Shown here one piece after another: positions 1 to 7,865 of a stretch of 64,000 bases of DNA. Source of the DNA: DAOUJW01 sp965218945 (GTDB lineage: Bacteria; Chloroflexota; Dehalococcoidia; Lucifugimonadales; UBA2985); NCBI GenBank assembly GCA_965218945.1, contig OZ244718.1, positions 2,604,001 to 2,668,000 of the forward strand, read 5' to 3'. The notes below the pieces were generated by a model, which saw only the letters and a program-made list of their open reading frames with translations, was not told where the DNA came from and ran no database searches. Each line of letters starts with the position of its first letter. The first letter of the stretch is position 1. Position numbers and translations under genes: made by a program.

Positions 1-250
1 GATCGGTAAGGACTGAGCTAGCTCTAGGCAACGAAAGAGGCCCCACACGACGTCATTCGGAAGAGGACATTGCAATGGCGTGGTGTTCTCTTCCACGTTC
101 TCGGTATGGCAAGCCAGGCCAGCTCGGGGCTAGACATACGGCCGACCGACTCCGTTTCAGCTCCTTCTCCGGGCTGAACGTTCACTTGAACATCAAGAGG
201 CTCGCAGGCTGAGGCTTGCGGCCCTTCGGCACCTCCAATCTAAACTTCAC

Positions 251-1345
251 CTAGTGCCCTGTATCCAAAGTACGCTGGCAAAAGCGGGCCACACTTGCTA
301 GGATTTGGTCAGCGGTCTTGGTCCATACCAAGGGCTTGGGGTCTTCGTTGGTGACGTCCAGGTAGCGGTAGATGGCAGCCTCCAGTTCGGCGCTGCTCTG
401 ATGCACTCCCCGGCGCAACTGCTTTTCGGTGAGCAGACCGAACCAGCGCTCCACTAGGTTCAGCCAGGAGGCGCTGGTGGGCGTGAAATGAATATGGAAG
501 CGGGGCCGCTTGGCGAACCAGTTCCGGATCAGCGCCGTCTTGTGGGTGGCGTAGTTGTCGGCAATCAGGTGCACGTCCAACTCGGCGGGCACCGCGGACT
601 CGATGGCATCGAGAAACTTGCGGAACTCCAAGGCCCGGTGGCGGCGGTGGCACTGGCCAATCACCTGGCCGGTCCTGGCGTCCAAAGCGGCGAACAGGGA
701 CGTGGTACCGTGGCGCACGTAATCATGGGTGCGCCGTTCGGCCTGGCCCGGGCGCAGGGGCAAAAGCGGTCTGGTGCGGTCCAGGGCTTGGATCTGGGAC
801 TTCTCGTCTACGCACAAGACCAGCGCCCGGTCCGGCGGGTTGAGGTAGAGCCCCACAATATCCCGCACCTTCTCAATGAAGAGGGGATCCGCCGACAGCT
901 TGAAGGTCTCGGTGCGGTGAGGTTGCAGCGCGAAGGCACGCCAGATGCGACTCACCGTGTTGTGGCTCAGACCGGAACGCCGGGCCATGGCCCGGGTGCT
1001 CCAGTGGGTGGCGTCCTTGGGGGTGGTCTCCAAGGTCAACGCAATCACCCGCTCAACGTCGGCATCGTCAATCATCCTGGGGCGACCGCTGCGCGGTTGG
1101 TCCAAAAGGCCGTCCAGCCGTTGCTCCAAGAACCGGGACCGCCATTTGCCCACCGTGTCAATGCATACCCGCAACTCGGCGGCCACCGCAGTGTTGCTCC
1201 GGCCATCGGCACAGGCCAGAACAATTCTGGACCGCAGGGCCAACGCCTGGGCCGTTTTGGGCCGGCGGGTCCATTGTTCCAAGGTTTCCCGTTCGGCGCC
1301 GTCCAGGGCCAAAGGCGCCATTGGTCTGCCTCTGCCCATATTCAT
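251..1345 (-). CDS. IS630-family DDE transposase
   Basis: A 364-residue protein that would catalyse cut-and-paste transposition into TA. The N-terminal half (about residues 20-140) is a pair of helix-turn-helix domains of the winged Tc1 type. The catalytic triad is visible as D180 (CVDEKSQIQ), D263 (LIADNYATHK) and E299 (SASWLNLVERWF), giving the DDE order and spacing of IS630. The length is complete. The start follows a purine-rich AGGAGG-type site. The last sense codon lies in the inverted repeat, and the TAG stop is completed by the TA target plus one flanking base. Confidence 0.93.
   Translation of the reverse strand: MNMGRGRPMAPLALDGAERETLEQWTRRPKTAQALALRSRIVLACADGRSNTAVAAELRVCIDTVGKWRSRFLEQRLDGLLDQPRSGRPRMIDDADVERVIALTLETTPKDATHWSTRAMARRSGLSHNTVSRIWRAFALQPHRTETFKLSADPLFIEKVRDIVGLYLNPPDRALVLCVDEKSQIQALDRTRPLLPLRPGQAERRTHDYVRHGTTSLFAALDARTGQVIGQCHRRHRALEFRKFLDAIESAVPAELDVHLIADNYATHKTALIRNWFAKRPRFHIHFTPTSASWLNLVERWFGLLTEKQLRRGVHQSSAELEAAIYRYLDVTNEDPKPLVWTKTADQILASVARFCQRTLDTGH
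252..271 (+). repeat. IS630 left terminal inverted repeat
   Basis: A 20-base end of the IS starting with the duplicated TA. It pairs with the end at 1401-1420 and overlaps the last codons and stop of the transposase gene. Confidence 0.8.
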
Positions 1346-1400
1346 CCTCCTTTGGCCAGGTAATCAGGAGGATACACCATAGCCGGCAAACATGCGACTA

Positions 1401-1420
1401 ACTTTGGTTACACCACACTA
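1401..1420 (-). repeat. IS630 right terminal inverted repeat
   Basis: A 20-base inverted copy of the left end (16 of 20 identical), ending in the second TA. It lies 56 bases upstream of the transposase start. Confidence 0.8.
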
Positions 1421-1715
1421 GCAGCCCGTCCGAGAAACACTGTTTTCAGGTTGTAGGTATATGATGTGGGCAGTTCATTAGCGAGGAGCTGGCGATGAGC
1501 AAGACTTATCTTCCCTACGATCCCGTGACCTTACCCCGAAGTTAGCATCATTGGCTAGTACAGTCCAGCCAGGGTTGGAGTCTCAGTCATCACATCGTAG
1601 GCCGCCACACCATATCGGCATCCACGATGGCTGTGCAGCCACATCATCGCGGCTGGGCTCCGCGAAGACTGGGCTGGTTATAACCCGACTCTGATCCGCC
1701 TCGCCACAACCATCC
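1421..1715. other. Intergenic stretch, possible start fragment of a second transposase
   Basis: A purine-rich ribosome site precedes an ATG at 1495, followed by 16 codons (MSKTYLPYDPVTLPRS) and a stop at 1543-1545. The MSKT-x-x-PYDP start resembles the first residues of IS1182/IS5-type transposases, so this may be the truncated left end of another insertion sequence. I see nothing else supportable in the remaining sequence up to the NmrA-like gene. Confidence 0.3.
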
Positions 1716-2639
1716 TTACCCACGGAAGTTGCGCCGCATCTCGGATATGTACCGGCGACCAAGCCAATCCGCGTTGTCGTCGAGCCAGTCGCTCAGCCTG
1801 GTCGTGCCGGTCGGCGGTTTGCGCGATGTGAGCAGACCGGCCATGAGGCCGTCAACCTCGTCGCGGGTGAGCGCCATGTCACGCATCAGGAAACCGACCA
1901 GCCGGGTCAGGGCTAGGCCCACCGACGGGGGCGTGTGGACCAACCGCGCGCGGATGCCCATTGAGGAGGCCAGGAGGCGAAGCAGGGCCTCGAAGGAGAT
2001 CGTGTCCGGCCCGGCAGCGTCGGCAACGGAGCTCTCGCTCTGAGCGCCGGCCTCCGCAGCCTGGGCCGCAAGGTCTTCCACGTAGACGGGCTGGACCGGA
2101 TAGTCGCCGTTCCCGTAGACGGGGAAGACGGGGAAGCGCCGCAGCGCCCACGCCATGTTGTTGAGCAGCAGGTCTCCGACCCCGAATACCAGCGTCGGCC
2201 TGATGATGGCGTAGGGGACACCGAGGCCCTTCAGCATATCCTCCACCCGGGCCTTGCCTCTGAAATAGGGGAGGGCGGACTCCGGGGAGGGGTTCGTCAC
2301 CGAGAAGTGGACTATCCTGCCGACGCCAGCCCTCCTGGCAGCCTCGAACAGGGTCCCGGTGTTCTCGACCGCGAGGTCGAAGGTGATGCGGCCATGCGCG
2401 TAACGCACCCAGTAGGTGTTGTAGAAGACGCCCGCTCCCTGCATCGAGCGGCATAGCCCATCGGGGTCGGAGAAGTCCAGGGGGGCCACCTCCACCCGGC
2501 CGCCGAAGGGGTTCTCCGCATCGGGGTTGCGGGTAAGTGTCCTGACGCGGACGCCCTGGTCCACCAGGCGCCGGGTGACGTACCTGCCCGTATAGCTGAA
2601 TGCGCCGGTGACCACGGCGAGGTCGGGGTGCGGCGTCAT
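1716..2639 (-). CDS. NmrA/NDUFA9-like NAD(P)-binding short-chain dehydrogenase
   Basis: A 307-residue atypical SDR protein with an N-terminal Rossmann fold. The nucleotide-binding glycine motif is TGAFSYTGRYV (residues about 11-21), a TGxxGxxG variant with the middle glycine replaced. A GRIVHFSVTN strand around residue 107 and a YFRGKARVE segment near residue 124 fit atypical SDRs, in which the YxxxK catalytic pair is degenerate. This group includes NADPH sensors and quinone-linked epimerase-like proteins. The substrate cannot be read from sequence. It stands alone on the minus strand, next to gene remnants on its right. Confidence 0.8.
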   Translation of the reverse strand: MTPHPDLAVVTGAFSYTGRYVTRRLVDQGVRVRTLTRNPDAENPFGGRVEVAPLDFSDPDGLCRSMQGAGVFYNTYWVRYAHGRITFDLAVENTGTLFEAARRAGVGRIVHFSVTNPSPESALPYFRGKARVEDMLKGLGVPYAIIRPTLVFGVGDLLLNNMAWALRRFPVFPVYGNGDYPVQPVYVEDLAAQAAEAGAQSESSVADAAGPDTISFEALLRLLASSMGIRARLVHTPPSVGLALTRLVGFLMRDMALTRDEVDGLMAGLLTSRKPPTGTTRLSDWLDDNADWLGRRYISEMRRNFRG

Positions 2640-2664
2640 GTTCGACTCCCTGTTGCGGTCCCGG

Positions 2665-2899
2665 TCATGGCGACATCACCTTCGGCATCCGGTAGACGAC
2701 GCGAGGCTCGGTGAGGATGTACCTGGGGTTGCCTGTGGCGTCGCCCAGCTTTTGGCGCAGGTTCTTGACGATGGTTCGCACCCGTCCCGAGCCGCCGATT
2801 CTTCCCAGGCCCCACACCCCTTGGAGAAGGCGCTCGTGAGTCAGCGCTCGACCAGCGTTTCAGGTCGTCATCCAGGCTGCGGACGGTCATGGTTGCCAT
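2665..2899 (-). pseudogene. Chimeric remnant: antitoxin N-terminus joined to OmpR-type response-regulator C-terminus
   Basis: Reading leftward from 2899, the first 14 codons (MATMTVRSLDDDLK) match the start of FitA/VapB-type ribbon-helix-helix antitoxins. Then similarity switches frame. From about 2844 to the stop at 2665-2667 a second frame reads as the C-terminal winged helix of an OmpR/PhoB regulator (GRVRTIVKNLRQKLGD, then NPRYILTEPRVVYRMPK). No single frame gives a sensible protein. This is best read as two decayed genes joined by a deletion. Confidence 0.6.
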
Positions 2900-3285
2900 A
2901 GACTGTCTTCCGAATGCATTGTACAGGCATTATAGGCTGATTGCATCGCAGCCACTACGGACAGCCGGCAAGGTTAGTGATGAATAGACTGCTCGGACAA
3001 GGGCACAGGTAATACCACCGGAACGGGGAGGCCAGAGCTACTTTACGTGAACAGGAGTATTCGCTTTTGCGAGAAACTAACAACCTACCGGCGTTCCCGA
3101 GTCAGACTCGACGCGCCCGCTACGACATATGAGTTGTTATACTAAATAGTAGAGGGGTAAGTCCAGCGTTCCACCAGGAGATTGTAGTTCCTCAAGTGAT
3201 ACGCTTGCGCGAAACCTCGGAGGGTCCAATAGGGGAGAATGGGAGACCGAACCAGGTCTTGCGGTACTCCTCAGCGCCAAGAGCT
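2900..3285. other. Non-coding stretch, nothing recognised
   Basis: About 390 bases of lower GC than the surrounding genes. I see no convincing reading frame, RNA gene or strong hairpin. Confidence 0.5.
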
Positions 3286-3317
3286 AAAGCGTGCACAAAT
3301 ACAGTTATACACGCTTT
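3286..3317 (+). repeat. Left recombination-site-like inverted repeat of the recombinase unit
   Basis: The dyad has arms GTGCACAA and TTATACAC around the six-base spacer ATACAG. It is extended by AAAGC outside and GCTTT on the gene side. The gene-side arm TTATACACGCTTT occurs inverted, identically, at 4764-4776. The short-arm plus 6-bp-spacer layout is what tyrosine recombinases cut. Confidence 0.65.
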
Positions 3318-3473
3318 TGGGCTCCTTTTTTTCTTCGGTTGTGCCGAAATAGGGAATCATGCCTGAAACTATCATAGACTACCCACAAAGTCAACTTTTG
3401 CCGCTCCCCCATCAGTTTTGAGACTGCCTGCGCTCACCAGTCGGGTTGCCTTCCTTGTCTGGATTCCATTTTC

Positions 3474-4478
3474 TCAGGACGGTCGGTGGTGACCGTAAAA
3501 CTGTGCCACAGCGCCTCTGCCAGCCACTTCGTTGCGAATATAGTGCGCCGGCATAGCGGGTGAACGCCACCGCCCGGCGGTCATCAGGCTGGGCAGTTCG
3601 ATTCCCACTCTCGCCAGGTCCCTGGCCATACCCACACGTGGAGAGTGACCGCTGAAGCTGTCCCCAAGCCCTGCATCCTGCGCCGCTCTCTTGATGCGCG
3701 TGGAGATCTGGTTTGGGCGCAATTCAAACACGCTTTCCGAGTCGGCCTTTCCCTTTCGTATCAGACCTAGCGCCGCCATGGTCTGGGCTGACACGAATGC
3801 GACCGACCCAAGGCCTTCACTATCCGTCTTAGAGCGCCTGATAAGGAGTCGTCCCGTTCCATCGTGCTCCATCTCGATGTCACTCCAGGTGAGTCCCGCG
3901 GCCTCGGAAACCCTCAACATGGCGTCCCGCATGACGCTGATCAGAGCTATATCCAAATTGCCTCTGCACATGGCGGATTGTCGGCTCTCCAACCTGCCGC
4001 CCCTCCCCGGGCGGGGATTGTAAACAGTAGACCGTATAACCTCCAGCATCTCAACTGTCAATGCCTCCGCTTGCTTCTGTGACATGCCCGCCTTGCGCGT
4101 GGCCCCTCTGAGGGTTCTCTTCACCTCCGGGCTGGCGCATGGATCATCCAGTCCGGCGCTCTTGTGTACGAAAGCTATCGCGGCAGCAGCAGTCCGAAGC
4201 GTTGCGGGCTTATGGCCGTTCTCTTCTATGCGTTCGGCAAGGTAGGCGGCGACCTGCACCGGTTCGGCTGGAAGCGCTTGCACTCCATTGATCAACGCCC
4301 AGGCAATGAAATTCTGCCACTGAACGCCGTAGTTTATCCTGGTGTTCCGGGCGACCTCGTGACCGAGAACCTCCCTGAGGTTTCCTATGTCGGATTCCTT
4401 CAGATAGAGGGTGCGATCTGGTGAACAGCTGGGTCTGACCTCGGTCCCAATGGGGCAGGCGAGCTGTGTGGTGGACAT
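3474..4478 (-). CDS. Tyrosine recombinase/integrase of a solitary recombinase unit
   Basis: A 334-residue tyrosine recombinase when started at the ATG at 4478 (MSTTQLACP). An upstream in-frame ATG at 4832 would add 118 low-complexity residues. That longer start falls outside the right inverted site, so I prefer 4478, although no clear ribosome site precedes it. A SAM-like core-binding domain spans residues 25-125. Catalytic residues are R189 (MLRVSEAAGL), K217, the H278-S-P-R281 box, W304 in the second-histidine position, and nucleophile Y313 (HYIRNE). It sits alone between two inverted core-like sites (3286-3317, 4764-4790), so it may invert or move this 1.5-kb unit. Confidence 0.85.
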   Translation of the reverse strand: MSTTQLACPIGTEVRPSCSPDRTLYLKESDIGNLREVLGHEVARNTRINYGVQWQNFIAWALINGVQALPAEPVQVAAYLAERIEENGHKPATLRTAAAAIAFVHKSAGLDDPCASPEVKRTLRGATRKAGMSQKQAEALTVEMLEVIRSTVYNPRPGRGGRLESRQSAMCRGNLDIALISVMRDAMLRVSEAAGLTWSDIEMEHDGTGRLLIRRSKTDSEGLGSVAFVSAQTMAALGLIRKGKADSESVFELRPNQISTRIKRAAQDAGLGDSFSGHSPRVGMARDLARVGIELPSLMTAGRWRSPAMPAHYIRNEVAGRGAVAQFYGHHRPS

Positions 4479-4763
4479 GGGCGCGCCCGGGACGGCTTCC
4501 CCTTGTAGCCTGTGTCGAAATCCGTTCTCACCAGCCACGGCTGGCCGCTGGAAATAGGCGGGTCGCTCTGAGTCCGCGATTCCTGCGAACCTGATGGTCT
4601 CAGGCTCAAACGAAAAAGAAGGCGCGCAACCGTGTTTCCGAGCGCCTACGTCGTCGAGGACAGGACGGTCTTCTTGCAGGTGAGAGCCGGCGCAATGGCG
4701 GCCGGCGAGGTCTGCCGTCCCAAACAGCATCTGTCTCCTTCCCACATTCCTGATCGGAAAGTT

Positions 4764-4790
4764 AAAGCGTGTATAACTGTATTTATACAC
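4764..4790 (-). repeat. Right recombination-site-like inverted repeat of the recombinase unit
   Basis: A perfect 8-bp dyad, GTGTATAA/TTATACAC, around the spacer CTGTAT, which is the reverse complement of the left spacer ATACAG. With the 5-bp AAAGC extension toward the gene, 13 bp are identical and inverted relative to the left site at 3286-3317. Confidence 0.65.
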
Positions 4791-4901
4791 ATCATGAGTG
4801 CAAGACCGAGTTCTCCGTCTTCCAATCAACACAAAAAAGTACGGTTCTCATGGGCGGTCGATTTGGATGCGACCGGAGTCGAATAGGTACGGCTCACATC
4901 G

Positions 4902-5168
4902 CTACTCCGCACCCTCGGCGGCCTCTGGAAGCATCACATCCATGCCGCCGGGAACGGAGTAGGCCAGCCGCATGATGTGCCAGACCTCTCCGCCAGTCGG
5001 GATCGTACCGTTGCGCCATGCCGTCACGCGGTCGATCCCGACGCCGAGGCGCTCCGCGAACTCCTCCCATGTCAGCCCTGCGAGCTCTATGAGCCTCTCC
5101 AGCCGTTCCGGATAGTCCTTCGGGAAGAGCTCCGGGTAAGAGCCCTCTGTCCGCTCACGTGAGTCCAT
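4902..5168 (-). CDS. Small helix-turn-helix protein (paralogue of two others in the window)
   Basis: An 88-residue protein with one XRE-like helix-turn-helix. The signature YPERLERLIELAGLTWEEF (residues about 19-37), then AERLGVGIDRVTAWRNGTIP, is shared with the proteins at 25816 and 54648, which have the order D-F/Y-x-E/Q-R-L, S/A-G-L-T/S-W, L-G-V/T, W-R. The ATG follows a strong GGAGGAGG ribosome site. It is likely a small DNA-binding regulator of a mobile element. Its target is unknown. Confidence 0.7.
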   Translation of the reverse strand: MDSRERTEGSYPELFPKDYPERLERLIELAGLTWEEFAERLGVGIDRVTAWRNGTIPTGGEVWHIMRLAYSVPGGMDVMLPEAAEGAE

Positions 5169-5379
5169 AGTCCCACCTCCTCCTTCTGTGGACCCGTATC
5201 AGGCCCTCGTTCGGCAGCGCCCCAGACCCTCCGGCACTCGCATGGCCTATTCTACCAGTGACGGCATGGCTCCCGCCGTTGGGCGTTCCGACGTCCCGCC
5301 AGTGCTTCGTCTGCCGGGGCCACGCCCAGGTAGACGGCCATCCCTTCCAAAGAGAGGCCGGTGATCCCCCTGATGCTCC
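5169..5379. other. Non-coding stretch between small HTH gene and response-regulator remnant
   Basis: About 210 bases with no supportable gene. The leftmost part carries the ribosome site of the small HTH gene. Confidence 0.4.
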
Positions 5380-5634
5380 CTAGCCGACTTCCTCCTTCGG
5401 CTCCCCCTTCTCCATCCGGTAGCCGACGCTGGGCTCGATGAAGGTGTAGGGAGGAGGGTCCGTGTCGCTAGTCATCCAGCAGTCCGTTCCACACCGCCCA
5501 GACCACCACCGCCTCCTCCCCGTCCCCGGCGTGCCCGACCACCTCGAACTCCTCGAACTCTCCGGCATGACCCGCAGACTGCCCCTCATGACCGGGCAAG
5601 GTATAGACAAATGCCTATAGACAGTGTGGTTCAT
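5380..5634 (-). pseudogene. Decayed two-component response-regulator fragments
   Basis: On the minus strand one frame (about 5568-5471) reads AGEFEEFEVVGHAGDGEEA fused to VVVWAVWNGLLDD and a stop. These match residues 29-43 and the extreme C-terminus (VVWAVRNGLVD) of the intact response regulator at 7052-7717, with the middle deleted. A second frame to the stop at 5380 reads YTFIEPSVGYRMEKGE, the C-terminal winged-helix end of an OmpR-type regulator. The region is a graveyard of at least two regulator genes, one a paralogue of its intact neighbour. Confidence 0.6.
5604..5623. promoter_or_regulatory. TAGACA dyad, candidate operator upstream of sensor kinase
   Basis: TAGACAAATGCCTA at 5604-5617 is a near-perfect TAGACA-N2-TGTCTA dyad, and another TAGACA half-site follows at 5618-5623. 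The same motif is clustered at 8055-8100 upstream of the giant surface protein. Both sites flank the kinase/regulator operon, so a LuxR-type regulator binding them is plausible. Confidence 0.4.
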
Positions 5635-5832
5635 AGGCCCTTGATGCCTTCAGCATATTGGACTAAATTCTAGGAAATAGATGACTGCTGGACGTGTATT
5701 CCCACCTGGCCGGTTTGACTACTTAGACCCTCTCCTTTCGAGGCTGAGCCCACCGCTCCGGGTGGAGGGACATACCTCACTCCAGCCGCCATCTGCCGTA
5801 ATCCAATCCGATGGAGACGAGTCCTGAATCCA

Positions 5833-7050
5833 GTGAGCACAGCGGCCAGCGCGCTTCCCGCCTTCCTGCGGAGCTTCGACCTGCCGGAGCCGGGCGAACT
5901 GCGCCGCGTGGCCAGGGTCTATGTCTGGGGACGCTGGTTCGTCCTGTCTATTGCCACGTTCGCCTGGCTGTACCCACTCAACGTCGACGAGGTGGTGTAT
6001 GGGCCGAACGTAGCCCTTGCAATGCTGCTGTTCGCCACCAACGGATACCTGCACTACCGGCTCGCCACGGAAAGGACCGTGTCCTGGCGGTGGATGCTTG
6101 CGCTGAGCGCCCTGGACCTGGCGATGCTCAGCGGCGGCGTTGCGGCGCACCGGGGGTTCGAGTCCCCCTTCTTCGTGGGGTACTACCCGTCCCTCGCCAT
6201 GTTCGCAGTGGTCTTCGGATCGGTCAGGCTCACCCTCGTCTGGGTCACGATGGCGGCGGCCGTCTACGCAGCGCTCTGCCTCGCGGTGGAGCCCGGTCTG
6301 GACTTCTCGGCCAATGATGAGGAGATACTGCTCATACGGGTTGCCGGGATGTACACGGTGGTGGTTGTCGTCAACCTGATCTCCAGGGTGGAGCGGATCA
6401 GGAGGATGGAGGCGGTGGAGAGGGAGCGGGCGCTCCAGCGGGAGCGCATTGAGCTCTCCCACGCCATCCACAACACGATGGCACAGTCCGCCTACATGAT
6501 CGGGGTGGGCATCGAGCGGGCGAAGGAGCTTGCCGACAGGTCGAACGAGGACCTGATGTCCACACTCGAAGAGACCTCGGCCCTGTCCAGGTCGGCGATG
6601 TGGGAGCTGAGGCACCCGATGGAGATCGGGGAGATCTTCGAGGGGATGGAGCTTGGCGGGGTGCTGGAGTCTCTGGCGGCGACCTTCTCGACCATCTCCT
6701 CCATACCCGCCGAGTTGGTGCAGTCGGGCGTCGAGCCGCCCCTGCATATCGCAACGCGGGGAGCGCTGTTCTCCATCGCCTTCAACGCCCTGACCAACGC
6801 GCTCCGCCACTCCAATGCGAGTCACGTCCGCGTCGGCCTCGACTTCGAGCGCGACGGCCTGCGGATGTCGATTTGCGACGACGGGGCCGGTCTCCCCGAC
6901 GACTACGCAACGCGCGGCCAGGGCTTCAGGAACATGAGGGAGGACGCCGAGCGGCTGGGCGGCAGCCTCGTCGTGGAGACGAGCGAGTCCAGGTGGACAA
7001 CGGCGGTGACCTGCGTGCTTCCCTATAGGCATATGAGAGGAGGGAGCTGA
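5833..7050 (+). CDS. NarL-type membrane sensor histidine kinase
   Basis: A 405-residue kinase from a GTG start. Residues about 33-185 form roughly six hydrophobic membrane segments with no recognised extracellular sensor domain. A coiled linker rich in ERERA leads to the HisKA_3 dimerisation helix (ERIELSHAIHNTMAQ), where H213 aligns with the phospho-accepting histidine of LHDTxAQ. The HATPase domain has an N box (FNALTNALRHS) and a G1 box (DDGAGLPDDY). The stop lies one base before the ATG of the response regulator, so the two form a co-translated two-component system. The signal is unknown. Confidence 0.88.
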   Translation: MSTAASALPAFLRSFDLPEPGELRRVARVYVWGRWFVLSIATFAWLYPLNVDEVVYGPNVALAMLLFATNGYLHYRLATERTVSWRWMLALSALDLAMLSGGVAAHRGFESPFFVGYYPSLAMFAVVFGSVRLTLVWVTMAAAVYAALCLAVEPGLDFSANDEEILLIRVAGMYTVVVVVNLISRVERIRRMEAVERERALQRERIELSHAIHNTMAQSAYMIGVGIERAKELADRSNEDLMSTLEETSALSRSAMWELRHPMEIGEIFEGMELGGVLESLAATFSTISSIPAELVQSGVEPPLHIATRGALFSIAFNALTNALRHSNASHVRVGLDFERDGLRMSICDDGAGLPDDYATRGQGFRNMREDAERLGGSLVVETSESRWTTAVTCVLPYRHMRGGS

Positions 7051-7051
7051 A

Positions 7052-7717
7052 ATGACTTCAACACGGGTCAGAGTCTTGCTGGTGGATGATCACCCGGTGA
7101 TGCGCGACGGTCTCCAGCAGCTGCTGGAGCGGACCGGCGAGTTCGAGGTGGTGGGACACGCGGGCGACGGAGAGGAGGCGGAGCAAGTGGCGAAGGAGGT
7201 GGTCCCGGACCTCATCATCATGGACGTGCTGATGCCGGGCAGGGACGGGATAGATGCGTGCCGGGAGATCATAGACGCCCTGGCGGACGTCAGGGTGCTC
7301 ATGCTGACCGCTTCCACCGAGAAGGACGCCGTCATAGAGGCGGTGGCCGCCGGCGCCGACGGATACCTTCAGAAGTTCACGGGGACGGAGCAGCTGTTGG
7401 CCATGGTCAGGGACGTGGCCGGAGGCGAGTACCGGATGCCCCGGGACGTGATGAAACGGGTGTTCAGGCGGCTGCGCCACCTGCCGGAGGAGAGCGATTC
7501 GCCGAGGCGGAAGGCGCTGACGGTGAGGGAGAAGGAGATACTCGCACAGTTCGCGCAGGGCATGTCGTACGCCGCCATCGCCGAGTCCAGGGGCAACCGC
7601 TCTTCGACGGTCCGCAACACCATCTACCACATACAGGACAAGCTGGGATTCGGCAGCAAGCAGGAGATCGTCGTCTGGGCCGTGCGAAACGGACTGGTGG
7701 ACCGAGAGCTCGGCTGA
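7052..7717 (+). CDS. NarL/FixJ-family response regulator
   Basis: A 221-residue regulator. The receiver domain (residues about 6-120) has the acidic pair D12-D13, phospho-acceptor D58 (DLIIMDVLMP) and the conserved lysine in GYLQKFTG. The C-terminal LuxR-type helix-turn-helix spans about residues 150-215 (LTVREKEILAQFAQGMSYAAIA). GAGGAGGGAG upstream is a strong ribosome site, immediately after the kinase stop. It is the partner of the upstream kinase. A shortened, broken paralogue lies at 5380-5634. Possible targets are the TAGACA dyads at 5604 and 8055. Confidence 0.9.
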   Translation: MTSTRVRVLLVDDHPVMRDGLQQLLERTGEFEVVGHAGDGEEAEQVAKEVVPDLIIMDVLMPGRDGIDACREIIDALADVRVLMLTASTEKDAVIEAVAAGADGYLQKFTGTEQLLAMVRDVAGGEYRMPRDVMKRVFRRLRHLPEESDSPRRKALTVREKEILAQFAQGMSYAAIAESRGNRSSTVRNTIYHIQDKLGFGSKQEIVVWAVRNGLVDRELG

Positions 7718-7836
7718 ATTTCTACCGCACCAACTCCCCATGACTCGATAGCGCCTCCACCGCCCGCCCAACGTCCCGCCGGCGGTCCGCCGGGAACCGG
7801 CGAAGCAGGCCGACAGGCAACGTACCTGGCATCGAC

Positions 7837-7865
7837 GAGGCCCCTGCCGTAACGGCGGGGGCCTC
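7837..7865 (+). terminator. Hairpin terminator of the two-component operon
   Basis: Stem GAGGCCCC-T-GCCG with loop TAA and CGGC-G-GGGGCCTC, 12 paired bases with one mismatch, 120 bases after the regulator stop. The following sequence (CGGCTTGTTTC) is only weakly T-rich, so termination efficiency is uncertain. Confidence 0.55.

Larger units (their letters stand above)
252..1420 (-). mobile_element. Complete IS630-family insertion sequence
   Basis: The element is bounded by imperfect terminal inverted repeats and contains one transposase gene. The left end reads TAGTGCCCTGTATCCAAAGT. The right end, read inward on the minus strand, is TAGTGTGGTGTAACCAAAGT, which matches at 16 of 20 positions. 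Both ends start with TA (252-253 and 1419-1420), the target dinucleotide that IS630/Tc1-mariner elements duplicate. The element is about 1.17 kb, normal for the family, and looks intact and potentially active. Confidence 0.85.

Noticed and set aside
3224..3255. Possible left att copy resembling the tRNA-Ala end (GGGAGACCGAACC)
   Set aside because: Only a short, imperfect match to the tRNA T-arm region, within chance expectation.
5719..7032. Minus-strand open frame opposite the sensor kinase
   Set aside because: Antisense to a well-supported kinase. His/Arg/Gly-rich with no family resemblance.
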